From Mesorhizobium sp. CA14 (GTDB taxonomy: Bacteria > Pseudomonadota > Alphaproteobacteria > Rhizobiales > Rhizobiaceae): a stretch of DNA of 64,000 nucleotides. Shown piece after piece: positions 1 to 7,792 of this stretch; the stretch's first letter is position 1; every line of letters begins with the position of its first letter. Both the position numbers and the translations under genes were made by a program. The notes under the pieces are model-generated. The model was given only the letters and a program-made list of their open reading frames with translations. It did not search any database and was not told the origin of the DNA. Where the stretch lies: assembly GCF_020165195.1 (NCBI RefSeq), contig NZ_JAIUHR010000010.1, forward strand, positions 62,001 through 126,000, in the 5' to 3' direction.

Positions 1-972
1 TTCAGCGAAGGGCGCGTAATTGCTCACCGCAATCAACGTGGCGTCGAGCGGATTGTCGTCGAGCACCGCATCGATGAACGGCTTCTCGTCCATGGAAGAG
101 CCCTTGTCGAAGACCAGCGAGAAGGTCTTGAGTTTCGGGTTGCGTTTAGCCGCCGCGCGAAGACCGGCAACGCAAGCGATCGAGGAGGAATCGAGCCCGC
201 CGCTCAGCATGGCACCGACGGCCGGCGTGCCGCGCATGCGGTTCTCCACCGATTGCGCGAAGAGATGCCGGAATTCGTCGGCCGCGTCCGAGCGTCGCGG
301 CCGCTGCGACGGCTCGATCTGCCAGTAGCGCCGCAGCACCACCTGACGGTCCGACACCATCATGCTGTGCCGCGCCGGCAGGCGGAAGATCTCGGCATAG
401 GGCGTGGCCTGCGGATCGTCCGTCAAGCCGGCGAGGAAGCCGGAAATCTGGTGTTCGCTGAGCCGCCTGGCGACGCCGTCCAGCGCAAGGATCGGCCCGA
501 TCTCCGAGGCGAACGCGAAGCGCCTGCCGGTCGAATGATAGTAGAAAGGTTTGACGCCGAAATGATCGCGCGCGCAAAACAGCGTCTGGCGCTCGCCATC
601 CCATATGGCGAAGGCGAAATCGCCCTGCAGATAGGTCGGGCAGGCCTCGCCCCATTTGAGGTAGGCGCGCATGATGAGCACCGCGTCGGCCATCGACCGC
701 TCGCGAAGGCCGAGCCGCGCCAGAAGCTCGTCGCGATTGTCCAGCCGGCAATCGGCGGTGATGGCGAGCTTGCCGCCGGCCATCGTCAGCGGGCCTGGCC
801 TGTCCTCACCGGTCGTGTCGAGCCAGGCGTGGCCGAGCGCCACGCTGCCCTCGGTCCACCAGGAGCTGCCGTCGCGGGCGCGGTGGCGCATGCGCGAAAG
901 CATCTCTTGGATGTCGCCCGCCCCGGCCGGCCGGCCATTGTCGTCATACACGATTCCAGCGACGCCGCTCAT
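1..972 (-). CDS. Lasso peptide cyclase (asparagine synthase-like protein C), 3' end beyond window
   Basis: The first 324 codons of an asparagine-synthase-like protein are visible; the C-terminus lies left of base 1. The N-terminal glutaminase-like domain starts MSGVAGIV, so the catalytic Cys2 of true glutamine-dependent asparagine synthetases is Ser. A PP-loop AMLSGGLDSSS lies near residue 253 and would adenylate a carboxylate. In lasso pathways this protein activates the Asp/Glu side chain and closes the macrolactam on the new N-terminus. It starts 3 bases after the B2 stop and is last in the A-B1-B2-C order, so the family call rests on motif plus context. An exporter or isopeptidase gene, if present, would lie beyond the left edge. 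Confidence 0.88.
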   Translation of the reverse strand, partial: MSGVAGIVYDDNGRPAGAGDIQEMLSRMRHRARDGSSWWTEGSVALGHAWLDTTGEDRPGPLTMAGGKLAITADCRLDNRDELLARLGLRERSMADAVLIMRAYLKWGEACPTYLQGDFAFAIWDGERQTLFCARDHFGVKPFYYHSTGRRFAFASEIGPILALDGVARRLSEHQISGFLAGLTDDPQATPYAEIFRLPARHSMMVSDRQVVLRRYWQIEPSQRPRRSDAADEFRHLFAQSVENRMRGTPAVGAMLSGGLDSSSIACVAGLRAAAKRNPKLKTFSLVFDKGSSMDEKPFIDAVLDDNPLDATLIAVSNYAPFAE

Positions 973-975
973 CGC

Positions 976-1392
976 TCACGACTCGTGGTCGACCAGATGG
1001 GCAAATCCATTGATCGAGCCGCCAAGCACGATGTGTTTGCCGCTCATCAGCCAGGCATGCGCCTTGAGCTCGCTGCCGGTTCCTTTCTCGATGCCGATGC
1101 TGATCTTCGAGGCGTTGCCCTGACGGGCGAGCAGATATTGCCCGGCCAGCGCCTGGGCGAGGCAAGTGGCGCCCGGCACGAGCCGCGCCGCGGCTGCAAC
1201 GCCCCATGCGACACGCCGCAGGTCGGCGATGCCGGGGTCGCGCCTGGCGTCCAGCCGGGTCACCAGGCTGCGGACACGGTTGTAGGAGGACAGCGTCAGC
1301 GCCAGCCGCACCGCGCTCACCACCGTCAGGCAGTGCGCCAGAAACAGCATCTCCCGGCCGCTCAGCGAGCGGAGCCTAGACCAGTTCCTCAT
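976..1392 (-). CDS. Lasso peptide leader protease B2 (transglutaminase-like)
   Basis: About 138 residues matching the small B2 proteins that cut the leader from lasso precursors. The cysteine-protease core is visible: Cys near residue 77 in GATCLAQAL and His near residue 112 in KAHAWL. The usual third acidic residue is not obvious after the His (GKHIVLGG). ATG at 1392 is chosen as start; a TTG five codons upstream is possible. The gene overlaps the end of B1 by 17 bases and is followed 3 bases later by the cyclase, so the three are probably translationally coupled. Confidence 0.85.
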   Translation of the reverse strand: MRNWSRLRSLSGREMLFLAHCLTVVSAVRLALTLSSYNRVRSLVTRLDARRDPGIADLRRVAWGVAAAARLVPGATCLAQALAGQYLLARQGNASKISIGIEKGTGSELKAHAWLMSGKHIVLGGSINGFAHLVDHES

Positions 1393-1675
1393 GGTGGAGC
1401 CTCGCAAGTCCTGCTTCGGTCAGCCCCTTGAGCAAGCCCTCGACATCGGCCTTGCAGCGCTCGGCATCGACATTGTAGCGCGCAAGCACGGCGCTGCGGA
1501 TATCGAGGATCGATCGCGGCTCCTGGATCTGCTCCCAGATGAAGGCGCCGACGCTGTTCAGGCTGTAATAGACGTTGGATTTAAGGTGGAGCAGCGCCAG
1601 TCCTGCGCCGAATTCACATGCGACCGCCTCGCCGGTCGCGACCACGCGGTCATGGTCCGAGGGGTTCCAGTCCAT
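1376..1675 (-). CDS. PqqD-like RRE protein B1 of lasso cluster
   Basis: A 99-residue PqqD-family protein with the YYSLNSVGAFIWEQIQE segment typical of RiPP recognition elements. These small winged-helix proteins bind the precursor leader, classically its YxxP motif, and present it to the B2 protease. ATG at 1675 is preceded by a GAGG-rich stretch. It lies between the precursor and B2, the normal split-B arrangement of proteobacterial lasso clusters. No catalytic activity is expected. Confidence 0.85.
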   Translation of the reverse strand: MDWNPSDHDRVVATGEAVACEFGAGLALLHLKSNVYYSLNSVGAFIWEQIQEPRSILDIRSAVLARYNVDAERCKADVEGLLKGLTEAGLARLHHEELV

Positions 1676-1750
1676 CCTAAAACCTCGTTGCTGGCCACCG
1701 CGCCCTTGGGCCCTTCGCCGCGGATCGGTTGCCGGCGATCCTCGGCAGGA

Positions 1751-1776
1751 AGCCGGGGGACAAAAGCCCCCCGGCT
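1751..1776 (-). terminator. Stem-loop between lasso precursor and B1
   Basis: A perfect 9-bp GC-rich stem (arms 1751-1759 and 1768-1776, AGCCGGGGG against CCCCCGGCT) closes an 8-base loop. It lies 56 bases after the precursor stop and 75 bases before B1. There is no T-tract, so it may act as a partial terminator or mRNA stabiliser that keeps the precursor transcript above the enzyme transcript. A second inverted repeat, GCATCCGG/CCGGATGC at 1790-1822, lies just upstream in the transcript. Confidence 0.6.
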
Positions 1777-1831
1777 CACCTGTTGGAGAGCATCCGGAGC
1801 CCCAACTTAGACATCCGGATGCCTGTAAGCT

Positions 1832-1984
1832 TTAAGAGAAGGTCAGCTCGCCGACCGGCGTGTGCGCGGGAAAGCTCGCGTCAAGCGCCGTCGTGCCAGC
1901 ACCGCCCTGCGTGATCGTTTCAATCGAACCGTGAACCGTCAGGCTGGGGGTCTCGTACTCATGCTTTTCAACATTCTGTTCCAT
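1832..1984 (-). CDS. Lasso peptide precursor A (50 aa)
   Basis: Fifty codons starting at ATG 1984, with GGAGAG about six bases upstream. The leader has the lasso signature Tyr10-x-x-Pro13-x-Leu15-x-x-x-Gly19 and ends Thr-Gln, putting Thr at position -2 where B2 proteases need it. The core would be 24 residues: it starts Gly-Gly and has its first acidic residue, Asp, at core position 9 (GGAGTTALD), giving a nine-residue ring. The 15-residue tail runs from ASF to TFS and holds Phe, His and another Phe as possible plug residues. It heads the B1-B2-C operon. Cleavage site and ring size are inference from family rules. Confidence 0.85.
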   Translation of the reverse strand: MEQNVEKHEYETPSLTVHGSIETITQGGAGTTALDASFPAHTPVGELTFS

Positions 1985-2040
1985 TCTACTCTCCAACTAA
2001 GGACCTGGAAGCGGCTGCAGAATGCCGCCAGCATATGGCT

Positions 2041-2068
2041 ATGCTGCAATGCAATTGCTGCACGGCAA
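2041..2068. promoter_or_regulatory. Tandem PhaR-like palindromes over the lasso promoter
   Basis: Two abutting copies of an [A/T]TGC-N6-GCAA palindrome: 2041-2054 (ATGCTGCAATGCAA) and 2055-2068 (TTGCTGCACGGCAA). On the minus strand they follow a TTGACT -35-like hexamer (2082-2077) and cover the spacer and -10 position, about 60 bases upstream of the lasso precursor start. That is a typical repressor placement. Related boxes occur at 4875, 12818 and 16949. Assignment to PhaR/AniA rests on resemblance to the TGC-rich sites known for that family. Confidence 0.5.
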
Positions 2069-2082
2069 CATCTATGAGTCAA

Positions 2083-2487
2083 GCCTGATTTACCAGGCAT
2101 TAATCAATTCTTGGTTGCGCGCGCATCCGTTGGTAATCAAAGCGTAGGCACCGTCATCCTAAACCTCACCCATCCAGGAATTCAACCGTAGGTCCTTGCC
2201 GTTTAGATAAGCGTTTGATTTATCTGCGATAAATTTTTCGGGTGAAAAAGACATCTCGCAATTGCGAAGAAATTGCCGCAAAAAATCGTCATTTTTCGGC
2301 CTGCCGGAAACGTCCCCGGAGTTGTCTTCAAAAGTGATTGAGCGTGTAGCGATTTTAAACGCTGAGGTTGCGTTCAGGAGGCGACCTCAGCCGCTTTTGG
2401 CATGATCACGTCAATTTTTCCGATGCTTTTCTTCGCAGTTGCGGTATAAACCCCTCGGGCGGCATTTTGCGGAGAACGACATCGGGC
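2083..2487. other. AT-rich intergenic region between the divergent lasso and nucleotidyltransferase units
   Basis: About 400 bases, clearly more AT-rich than the flanks, with no convincing coding sequence. It should hold the promoter of the rightward nucleotidyltransferase gene. The rightward reading frame is open back to about 2368, so a longer N-terminus for that protein cannot be excluded. Confidence 0.4.
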
Positions 2488-3750
2488 ATGGCGGTGCAGG
2501 ATGGCTCCTATGAGAGGCTGCGCGCCGCCGGCTGCGCCGACGAAGTCGCCTATGTGCAGGCCTGCCTGAGGCTGTTTTTCGCGCCACGAGCCAACATCAC
2601 GGATGGCCGGGTCGATGTGCCCGCGCCGACGGTCTCGGCCGCCCCGATCGGGGCCGCCCCGATCACTGCGGCCTCAATCTCGGCGGCCCCAATCTCGGCG
2701 GCCAATATCGCCGACATTGCCAGGCTGAACAAAGTCGCCGTGTTCCTGCTCAAGGCGCTCAAGCGTGCGACCGCCGGCGCTGCGCCTGCGCAATTGTCTG
2801 AATGGCTCGATGGCTACCGTCGGCGCACGATGTCGATGAACGCCGCCTGCATCGGCGATTCGATGGCCATCGATCGCGCGCTGCGCGACAGGCAGGTCGA
2901 TTTCGTCTTTCTCAAGGGCCCGCTCCAGCAGCATCTGCTCTATGGCGACCATTTCATGAAGCCTTCCGGCGATGTCGATATACTGGTTTCGTCGGCGCGC
3001 TTTGGGCAAGCCCGCGAGGCGTTGCGGGCGATCGGCTACGAGGTTGCCGGCAAATCCCGTTCCGTCTGGTGGGTTCGGTTCCTCGGCGAGCAGCACATGG
3101 TTTGCGAAGATGGCGCGAGGGCCTCGACGGTCGACCTCCATCACCGGCTGCAGCAACCGGGCTCGCCGAGTCCGCGCGACATCGACGGCTTTCTGCGCCG
3201 CAAGCGCGAAGTCGAGGTGGCCGGAGCCGTCATGCCGGTGATCTCGGCGGCCGACACGCTGCTTTTGTCGTCGATCAGCGTCGCCAAGGCCTTTTTCAAC
3301 CGCGAGCCCTGCGCCGGCTATGTCTGCGACGTCAGGGCCAGCGCCACCCGCCTGAACGAAGCCGAGCAGCAGAGGGTGCTCGATCACGCCGCCGGACAGG
3401 GCCTGACGGACACGCTGCTCTTGGGGTTGCGCGCCGCCGACGTGCTGCTCGGCGGCGACGGCACGCTGCTTTCGGATCGCGCCACCCGCATTCTGGCCCG
3501 TATCGACAATGCCGACCTCTTCCACATGGTCATGGCGCCCTGGCTCGCGTCCCTGCGCTGGCCTCAGCGCCGCCATGTGCTGTGGGAACTCTGCGGCCGC
3601 GAGCCGGTCCGCTACCTGGCTGAAGCGGGCTGGGCGGCCTCCGCCGACCTCAGCCGGCGCATCTTCGAGCGCCCGGCCACGGTCGAGCCGGCGCGGAGCG
3701 AAATGATCAAAATCGTGGGCGGGGCGGCCAATCATGCGAGCGAAAGGTGA
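2488..3750 (+). CDS. Nucleotidyltransferase-family protein (NTP_transf_5-like)
   Basis: About 420 residues. The core FVFLKGPLQQHLL...GDVDILV, with a lysine-glycine motif and an acidic D-x-D pair, matches the uncharacterised nucleotidyltransferase family (PF14907-like) often found beside lasso and other RiPP genes. A degenerate pentapeptide repeat (residues 50-74) precedes the catalytic part. ATG 2488 is chosen because upstream sequence is AT-rich and unconserved in character; the frame is open to 2368. It is divergent from the lasso operon and four bases ahead of a GT2 gene. Role in lasso tailoring is unproved; a second family member sits at 31252-32277 in the other RiPP locus. Confidence 0.7.
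   Translation: MAVQDGSYERLRAAGCADEVAYVQACLRLFFAPRANITDGRVDVPAPTVSAAPIGAAPITAASISAAPISAANIADIARLNKVAVFLLKALKRATAGAAPAQLSEWLDGYRRRTMSMNAACIGDSMAIDRALRDRQVDFVFLKGPLQQHLLYGDHFMKPSGDVDILVSSARFGQAREALRAIGYEVAGKSRSVWWVRFLGEQHMVCEDGARASTVDLHHRLQQPGSPSPRDIDGFLRRKREVEVAGAVMPVISAADTLLLSSISVAKAFFNREPCAGYVCDVRASATRLNEAEQQRVLDHAAGQGLTDTLLLGLRAADVLLGGDGTLLSDRATRILARIDNADLFHMVMAPWLASLRWPQRRHVLWELCGREPVRYLAEAGWAASADLSRRIFERPATVEPARSEMIKIVGGAANHASER
2635..2709 (+). repeat. Five tandem 15-bp units encoding an Ala-rich pentapeptide
   Basis: In frame with the nucleotidyltransferase, five consecutive 15-base units read SAAPI, GAAPI, TAASI, SAAPI, SAANI. The units differ by few bases, mostly in the first and fourth codons. 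They probably form a flexible linker in front of the catalytic domain and may vary in copy number between strains through slippage. Confidence 0.8.
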
Positions 3751-3754
3751 GCCC

Positions 3755-4783
3755 ATGCCCGTGACGACGCCCATAACGACCTCCGGGGTCTGCGTCATCA
3801 TCGCCGCGCGCAATGCGGCGCGCACCATTCCCGGCGCCATCGCTTCGGCGCTGCGCGAGGCCGAAGTCGCCGAAGTCATAGTGGTCGACGACGCCTCAAC
3901 CGACGACACCAAGGACGTGGCTTTGGCCGCCGACGACGGCAGCGGCCGGCTTGCCGTTATCCGCTTCGACGTCAATCGCGGTCCTTCCGCCGCGCGCAAC
4001 GCCGCCATCCAGGCCTCCAAATCGCCCTTCATCAGCATTCTCGACGCTGACGATTTCTTCCTCGAAGGCCGTTTTCGCCGGCTTTTCGCCAGCGCCGACT
4101 GGGATTTCGCCGCAGACAACATCATGCTGATCCGCGACGACGCCGCGACCGACCTCGCCAAGGTCGCAGCGCCGCCTTTCGCGGCCGAGCCGGAATTTCT
4201 CGATTTCGAGCGCTTCATCGACGGCAACATCTCGCGCCGCCATGTGCGGCGCGGCGAGCTCGGTTTCCTCAAGCCGGTGATCAGCCGGGTTTTCCTCGAG
4301 CGGCATGGGTTGAGCTACGACGAGAACCTCAGGCTTGGCGAGGATTACGAGCTCTACGCGCGCGCTGTCGCTTACGGAGCCCGGTTCAAGATCATCAAGT
4401 CCTGCGGCTATGGCGCGATCGTGCGCGCCGATTCGCTGAGCGGCCGCCACAGGACGCAGGATTTGAAGCGTCTTGCCGATGCCGATCTGGCGCTGCTCCA
4501 GATCGACAGTCTTCCGGAGCGCTCGAAGGCCGCGTTGCGGCGCCATGAGCGCCATGTCCGCGACAAATACCGGCTGCGCAATTTTCTTGACGTGAAGGCC
4601 GAGCGTGGGCTGGCATCGGCCGCTGCCTACGCCTTCGCAAGCCAGTCGAATCTGATCCCGATCGTGCGCGGCGTCGCCACCGACAAGCTCGACGCGCTGT
4701 TCCGCCGCACCGGGATTGTTGCGCCGCAGCAAATGCCGCCGACGCGCTTCCTGATGGCGGCAACCAGCGCTGCAAGCGGGTGA
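3755..4783 (+). CDS. GT2 glycosyltransferase, ExoO/ExoU-like
   Basis: About 342 residues of a GT-A inverting glycosyltransferase: VCVIIAARNAA at the N-terminus, VIVVDDAST nucleotide-binding strand, and ILDADDFF as the D-x-D metal site near residue 95. The segment GELGFLKPVISRVFLERHG followed by LGEDYELYARA resembles succinoglycan transferases ExoO/ExoU and its paralogue here at 20124. Start 3755 follows AAGGTG at good spacing and lies four bases past the nucleotidyltransferase stop, so the two form one unit. The acceptor could be a lipid-linked exopolysaccharide repeat or, less likely, a product of the neighbouring lasso cluster. Confidence 0.75.
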   Translation: MPVTTPITTSGVCVIIAARNAARTIPGAIASALREAEVAEVIVVDDASTDDTKDVALAADDGSGRLAVIRFDVNRGPSAARNAAIQASKSPFISILDADDFFLEGRFRRLFASADWDFAADNIMLIRDDAATDLAKVAAPPFAAEPEFLDFERFIDGNISRRHVRRGELGFLKPVISRVFLERHGLSYDENLRLGEDYELYARAVAYGARFKIIKSCGYGAIVRADSLSGRHRTQDLKRLADADLALLQIDSLPERSKAALRRHERHVRDKYRLRNFLDVKAERGLASAAAYAFASQSNLIPIVRGVATDKLDALFRRTGIVAPQQMPPTRFLMAATSAASG

Positions 4784-4874
4784 TCCCGCGTTGTCTCGGA
4801 AGCTGCCGCCCCTCAAAAAATCCGCATTCCCAAAACTATGATGTTGCCTAGTGGCTGCTGGAATGGCAGTCTTG

Positions 4875-4888
4875 TTGCAATGCAGCAA
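4875..4888. promoter_or_regulatory. PhaR-like palindrome TTGCAATGCAGCAA
   Basis: A TTGC-N6-GCAA box ending 18 bases before the start of the hypothetical gene at 4907. The position fits repression at or just after the transcription start. It has the same core as the copies at 12818-12831 and, with one change, 16949-16962. Confidence 0.45.
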
Positions 4889-4906
4889 TTTCGAAAGGCC
4901 GATAGG

Positions 4907-5284
4907 ATGGCTTCGATTTTTGGCTTCAGATCCCGGGATCCGGCGCGCGACCGGCAGACCGATCTGCAGCGTTTCGACCGGCTGGCGAAGCTGTTCGACC
5001 AGATAGCGGCGGAGATCGAGGCGGAGAAAACCGGGCTGGAGAATCGTTACAAGTCGACGGCCGCCAATGCGGCCTTTCTGGTCGAGGCGATGGAGAACGG
5101 TTCGGCGTCGCCCAGCAAGGGATCGGACGTCAGCGCGATGACCACCTCGATCCTCAACTGCGAGCGGCGCATTGCGGAGCTCGCTCGCCAGAAAGGTTTG
5201 ATGAAGGAACTGCGTCATTCGCTCGACGCGATCGTCGAGGATGGTTCCGATCGGCCTGCTGCGCAGGCCACAGCGAGAGGATGA
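4907..5284 (+). CDS. Hypothetical coiled-coil-like protein
   Basis: A 125-residue protein with no recognised domain, signal peptide or membrane segment. Long charged helical stretches (around residues 20-45 and 80-110) suggest a coiled coil. ATG 4907 is chosen because upstream codons read through the regulatory palindrome at 4875. It stands alone between a GT2 gene and exoK, with a hairpin directly after its stop. A cytoplasmic accessory role in exopolysaccharide production is possible only from position. Confidence 0.6.
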   Translation: MASIFGFRSRDPARDRQTDLQRFDRLAKLFDQIAAEIEAEKTGLENRYKSTAANAAFLVEAMENGSASPSKGSDVSAMTTSILNCERRIAELARQKGLMKELRHSLDAIVEDGSDRPAAQATARG

Positions 5285-5307
5285 CGGCGCCTTCAGGCGT
5301 CGTCATC
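5280..5307 (+). terminator. Hairpin at the end of the hypothetical gene
   Basis: Twelve-base arms 5280-5291 and 5296-5307 (GATGACGGCGCC against GGCGTCGTCATC) pair with one mismatch around a TTCA loop. The left arm contains the stop codon. There is no T-run, so termination strength is uncertain. Confidence 0.5.
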
Positions 5308-5413
5308 GGTACAAGACGTTAGAGGAGTTCAAAGGGCGAAGGTAAAAAAGCGGCTCGCTCATGCGAACCGAGGATGACTTTGGGTTGGGCGGACAACACA
5401 AGGTGAGTTTGTT

Positions 5414-6298
5414 ATGAACGCAGATCCGGACAACACCTCCACCGAGGCGGCTTGCGCGATGGCGCATGCGCCAGGGAGCCGATTAACCAGCCCGCGGCTC
5501 GGCGTGGTCGGCGCCCTGTTTGCGGTCGTCGCAGCAACCCTTGCGAACCTGCATCCGGCGCACGCGCAAGAGGCGCAGCAAGATCTGCAAAGCGCGCCGT
5601 CCTTCGTCGACAATTTCTCGAATTTCAACCAGTCCCGCTGGTTCGTCTCGGACGGCTGGACCAATGGCGCCCATCAGAACTGCACCTGGTCGAAGGATCT
5701 TGTGCGGCTTTCCGACGGCGTGCTGTCGCTGGGTTTCGAAAAGCGCAAGCTGAAGGACCGCGAGTTCGCCTGCGCCGAAGTTCAGACCAAGCAGCGCTAC
5801 GGCTACGGCGTGTACGAGGCGCGCATGAAGACCGGCACCGGCTCCGGCCTCAACGCCGCCTTCTTCACCTATATCGGCCCGCAGGACAAACAGCCGTGGG
5901 ACGAGATCGACTTCGAGGTCCTCACCAAGGACCCCTCGAAAGTCCAGGTCAACAGCTACATCCAGGGCAAGCCGAAGAACGGCAAGCTGGTCGATGTCGA
6001 GGGCGGCGCCGACAAGGGCTTCAACGACTATGGCTTCGTCTGGGAGAAGGACCGGCTGCGCTGGTATGTCAACGGCAAGCTGGTCCATGAGGTGACCAAC
6101 CCGGACGAGCTGCCGAAGCATTCGCAGAAAATCTTCTTCAGCCTCTGGGGCAGCGACAAGCTGACCAACTGGATGGGTGCCTTCACCGATCCGGGCAGCA
6201 AGGTGACCATGCAGGTCAAGCGCGTCGCTTTCACCGCTCTGGGCCAGCCATGTCAGTTTCCGGAATCGCTGGCATGCAGCATAAGTAATTCCAACTAG
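5414..6298 (+). CDS. exoK: GH16 endo-glycanase, ExoK-type
   Basis: A 294-residue family 16 glycoside hydrolase. An N-terminal extension and hydrophobic segment (residues 30-50, ending HAQ) look like a signal sequence. The catalytic motif WDEIDFEV near residues 161-168 carries the nucleophile and acid/base glutamates of the ExDxxE signature. ExoK and its relatives cut nascent succinoglycan-like polymer to give low-molecular-weight product outside the cell. It stands alone on the plus strand, 74 bases before the UDP-glucose dehydrogenase gene. The substrate in this organism is inferred from the nearby exo genes. Confidence 0.85.
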   Translation: MNADPDNTSTEAACAMAHAPGSRLTSPRLGVVGALFAVVAATLANLHPAHAQEAQQDLQSAPSFVDNFSNFNQSRWFVSDGWTNGAHQNCTWSKDLVRLSDGVLSLGFEKRKLKDREFACAEVQTKQRYGYGVYEARMKTGTGSGLNAAFFTYIGPQDKQPWDEIDFEVLTKDPSKVQVNSYIQGKPKNGKLVDVEGGADKGFNDYGFVWEKDRLRWYVNGKLVHEVTNPDELPKHSQKIFFSLWGSDKLTNWMGAFTDPGSKVTMQVKRVAFTALGQPCQFPESLACSISNSN

Positions 6299-6326
6299 GC
6301 CGCTGGGCCTGGGGGACATCTGAACC

Positions 6327-6352
6327 GGCCGGACCGCTTTTGTGGCCCGGCC
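6327..6352 (+). terminator. Hairpin between exoK and ugd
   Basis: Arms GGCCGG (6327-6332) and CCGGCC (6347-6352) with further partial inner pairing are followed by TTTG. It may weakly attenuate read-through from exoK into ugd. The short T-run makes this tentative. Confidence 0.35.
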
Positions 6353-6372
6353 TTTGACAGGAATAGAACCAA

Positions 6373-7704
6373 ATGAATTTGACGGTGTTTGGGATTGGCT
6401 ATGTCGGTCTCGTCCAGGCCGCGGTGCTTGCCGAGGTCGGCCACGAGGTGGTGTGCGTCGATATCGACGAGAAGAAGGTGGAGCGGCTCAATCAGGGCCT
6501 GATCCCGATTTTCGAACCGGGCCTCGAGACCCTCGTCAAGGAAAATCACGCTGCCGGGCGCATCCGCTTCACCACGGACGCGGCCGCGGCGGTCAGGCAT
6601 GGCCAGATCCAGATGATCGCGGTCGGCACGCCGCCCGGCGAGGATGGCTCGGCCGATCTGAAATATGTGCTGGCCGTCGCCGAGACCATCGGTCGTGAGA
6701 TGGACAGCGCCAAGATCGTCGTCGGCAAGTCGACCGTGCCGGTCGGAACTTGCGAGAAGGTGAAGGCCAGAATCGCCGAAACGCTGAAGAAGCGCGGCCG
6801 CGAGGATCTCGCTTTCGACGTCGCCTCGAACCCCGAATTCCTCAAGGAGGGCTCGGCGGTCGCCGATTGCATGAAGCCGGACCGCATCATCGTCGGCACC
6901 TCCAGCGAGGACACCGAAATGGTGATGCGCGAGCTCTACGCGCCGTTCAACCGCAACCACGAGAAGATGATCGTGATGGATGTGCGCAGCGCCGAATTCA
7001 CCAAATACGCCGCCAATTGCATGCTGGCGACCAAGATCAGCTTCATGAACGAGATGGCCAATCTCGCCGAGCAGTTGGGCGCCGACATCGAGGAGGTGCG
7101 CAAGGGCATCGGCTCGGATCCGCGCATCGGCTACCACTTCATCTATCCCGGCCTCGGCTATGGCGGCTCCTGCTTCCCGAAGGATGTGCGCGCGCTGATC
7201 AAGACCGCCGAGGGCGTCAAGTTCGACGCCAAATTGCTGCGCGCCGTCGAGGAGCGCAACAATGCGCAGAAGTCGGTCCTGTTCGACAAGGTCAATCACT
7301 ATTTCAAGGGCGCGCTCAGGGGCAAGACCTTCGCCGTCTGGGGGCTGGCCTTCAAGCCCAACACCGACGACATGCGCGAGGCGCCGTCGCGCACGCTGAT
7401 GGAAGCGCTGTGGGCGGCCGGCGCCAAGGTGCAGGCCTACGATCCCGAGGCGATGCAGGAGTGTCAGGCGATCTACGGCCTGCGTGAGGATCTGCTTTTG
7501 TGCGGCACCAAGGAGGCGGCGCTGCGCGGCGCCGACGCGCTTTTGATCTGCACCGAATGGAAGAGCTTCCGCGCGCCGTCTTTCGACGCGCTCAAGGATG
7601 CGCTGACGACGCCGGTCATCTTCGACGGCCGCAATCTCTACGATCCCAAGGTGATCGCGCGCTACGGCATCGAATATTTCTCGATCGGCAGGATGGCGGC
7701 ATGA
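6373..7704 (+). CDS. ugd: UDP-glucose 6-dehydrogenase
   Basis: A 443-residue enzyme that oxidises UDP-glucose to UDP-glucuronate with two NAD+, supplying uronic acid for polysaccharide. The N-terminal Rossmann motif is GIGYVGL, the family signature KSTVPVGT follows, and the catalytic cysteine sits in [10 protein letters not shown] near residue 265. Length is normal for the family. It lies downstream of exoK and ahead of two glycosyltransferases, which suggests the polymer made here contains glucuronic (or derived) residues, unlike classical succinoglycan. Confidence 0.93.
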   Translation: MNLTVFGIGYVGLVQAAVLAEVGHEVVCVDIDEKKVERLNQGLIPIFEPGLETLVKENHAAGRIRFTTDAAAAVRHGQIQMIAVGTPPGEDGSADLKYVLAVAETIGREMDSAKIVVGKSTVPVGTCEKVKARIAETLKKRGREDLAFDVASNPEFLKEGSAVADCMKPDRIIVGTSSEDTEMVMRELYAPFNRNHEKMIVMDVRSAEFTKYAANCMLATKISFMNEMANLAEQLGADIEEVRKGIGSDPRIGYHFIYPGLGYGGSCFPKDVRALIKTAEGVKFDAKLLRAVEERNNAQKSVLFDKVNHYFKGALRGKTFAVWGLAFKPNTDDMREAPSRTLMEALWAAGAKVQAYDPEAMQECQAIYGLREDLLLCGTKEAALRGADALLICTEWKSFRAPSFDALKDALTTPVIFDGRNLYDPKVIARYGIEYFSIGRMAA

Positions 7705-7792
7705 CTGCTGATTGCCTCAAGGACAATGGCCGTCGCCATGGCTGTGGACTCATCCCGGCGAACGGGGCATCGGCAACAGTATGAGGTCGCCA

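Noticed and set aside
146-1431. Long plus- and minus-strand frames over the lasso cyclase and B2 genes
   Set aside because: They are opposite-strand or shifted shadows with Arg/Pro/Ala-rich composition and no motifs; the cyclase frame carries clear asparagine-synthase signatures.
2674-4272. 532-residue minus-strand frame
   Set aside because: Antisense to the nucleotidyltransferase and GT2 genes; composition is that of a high-GC shadow.
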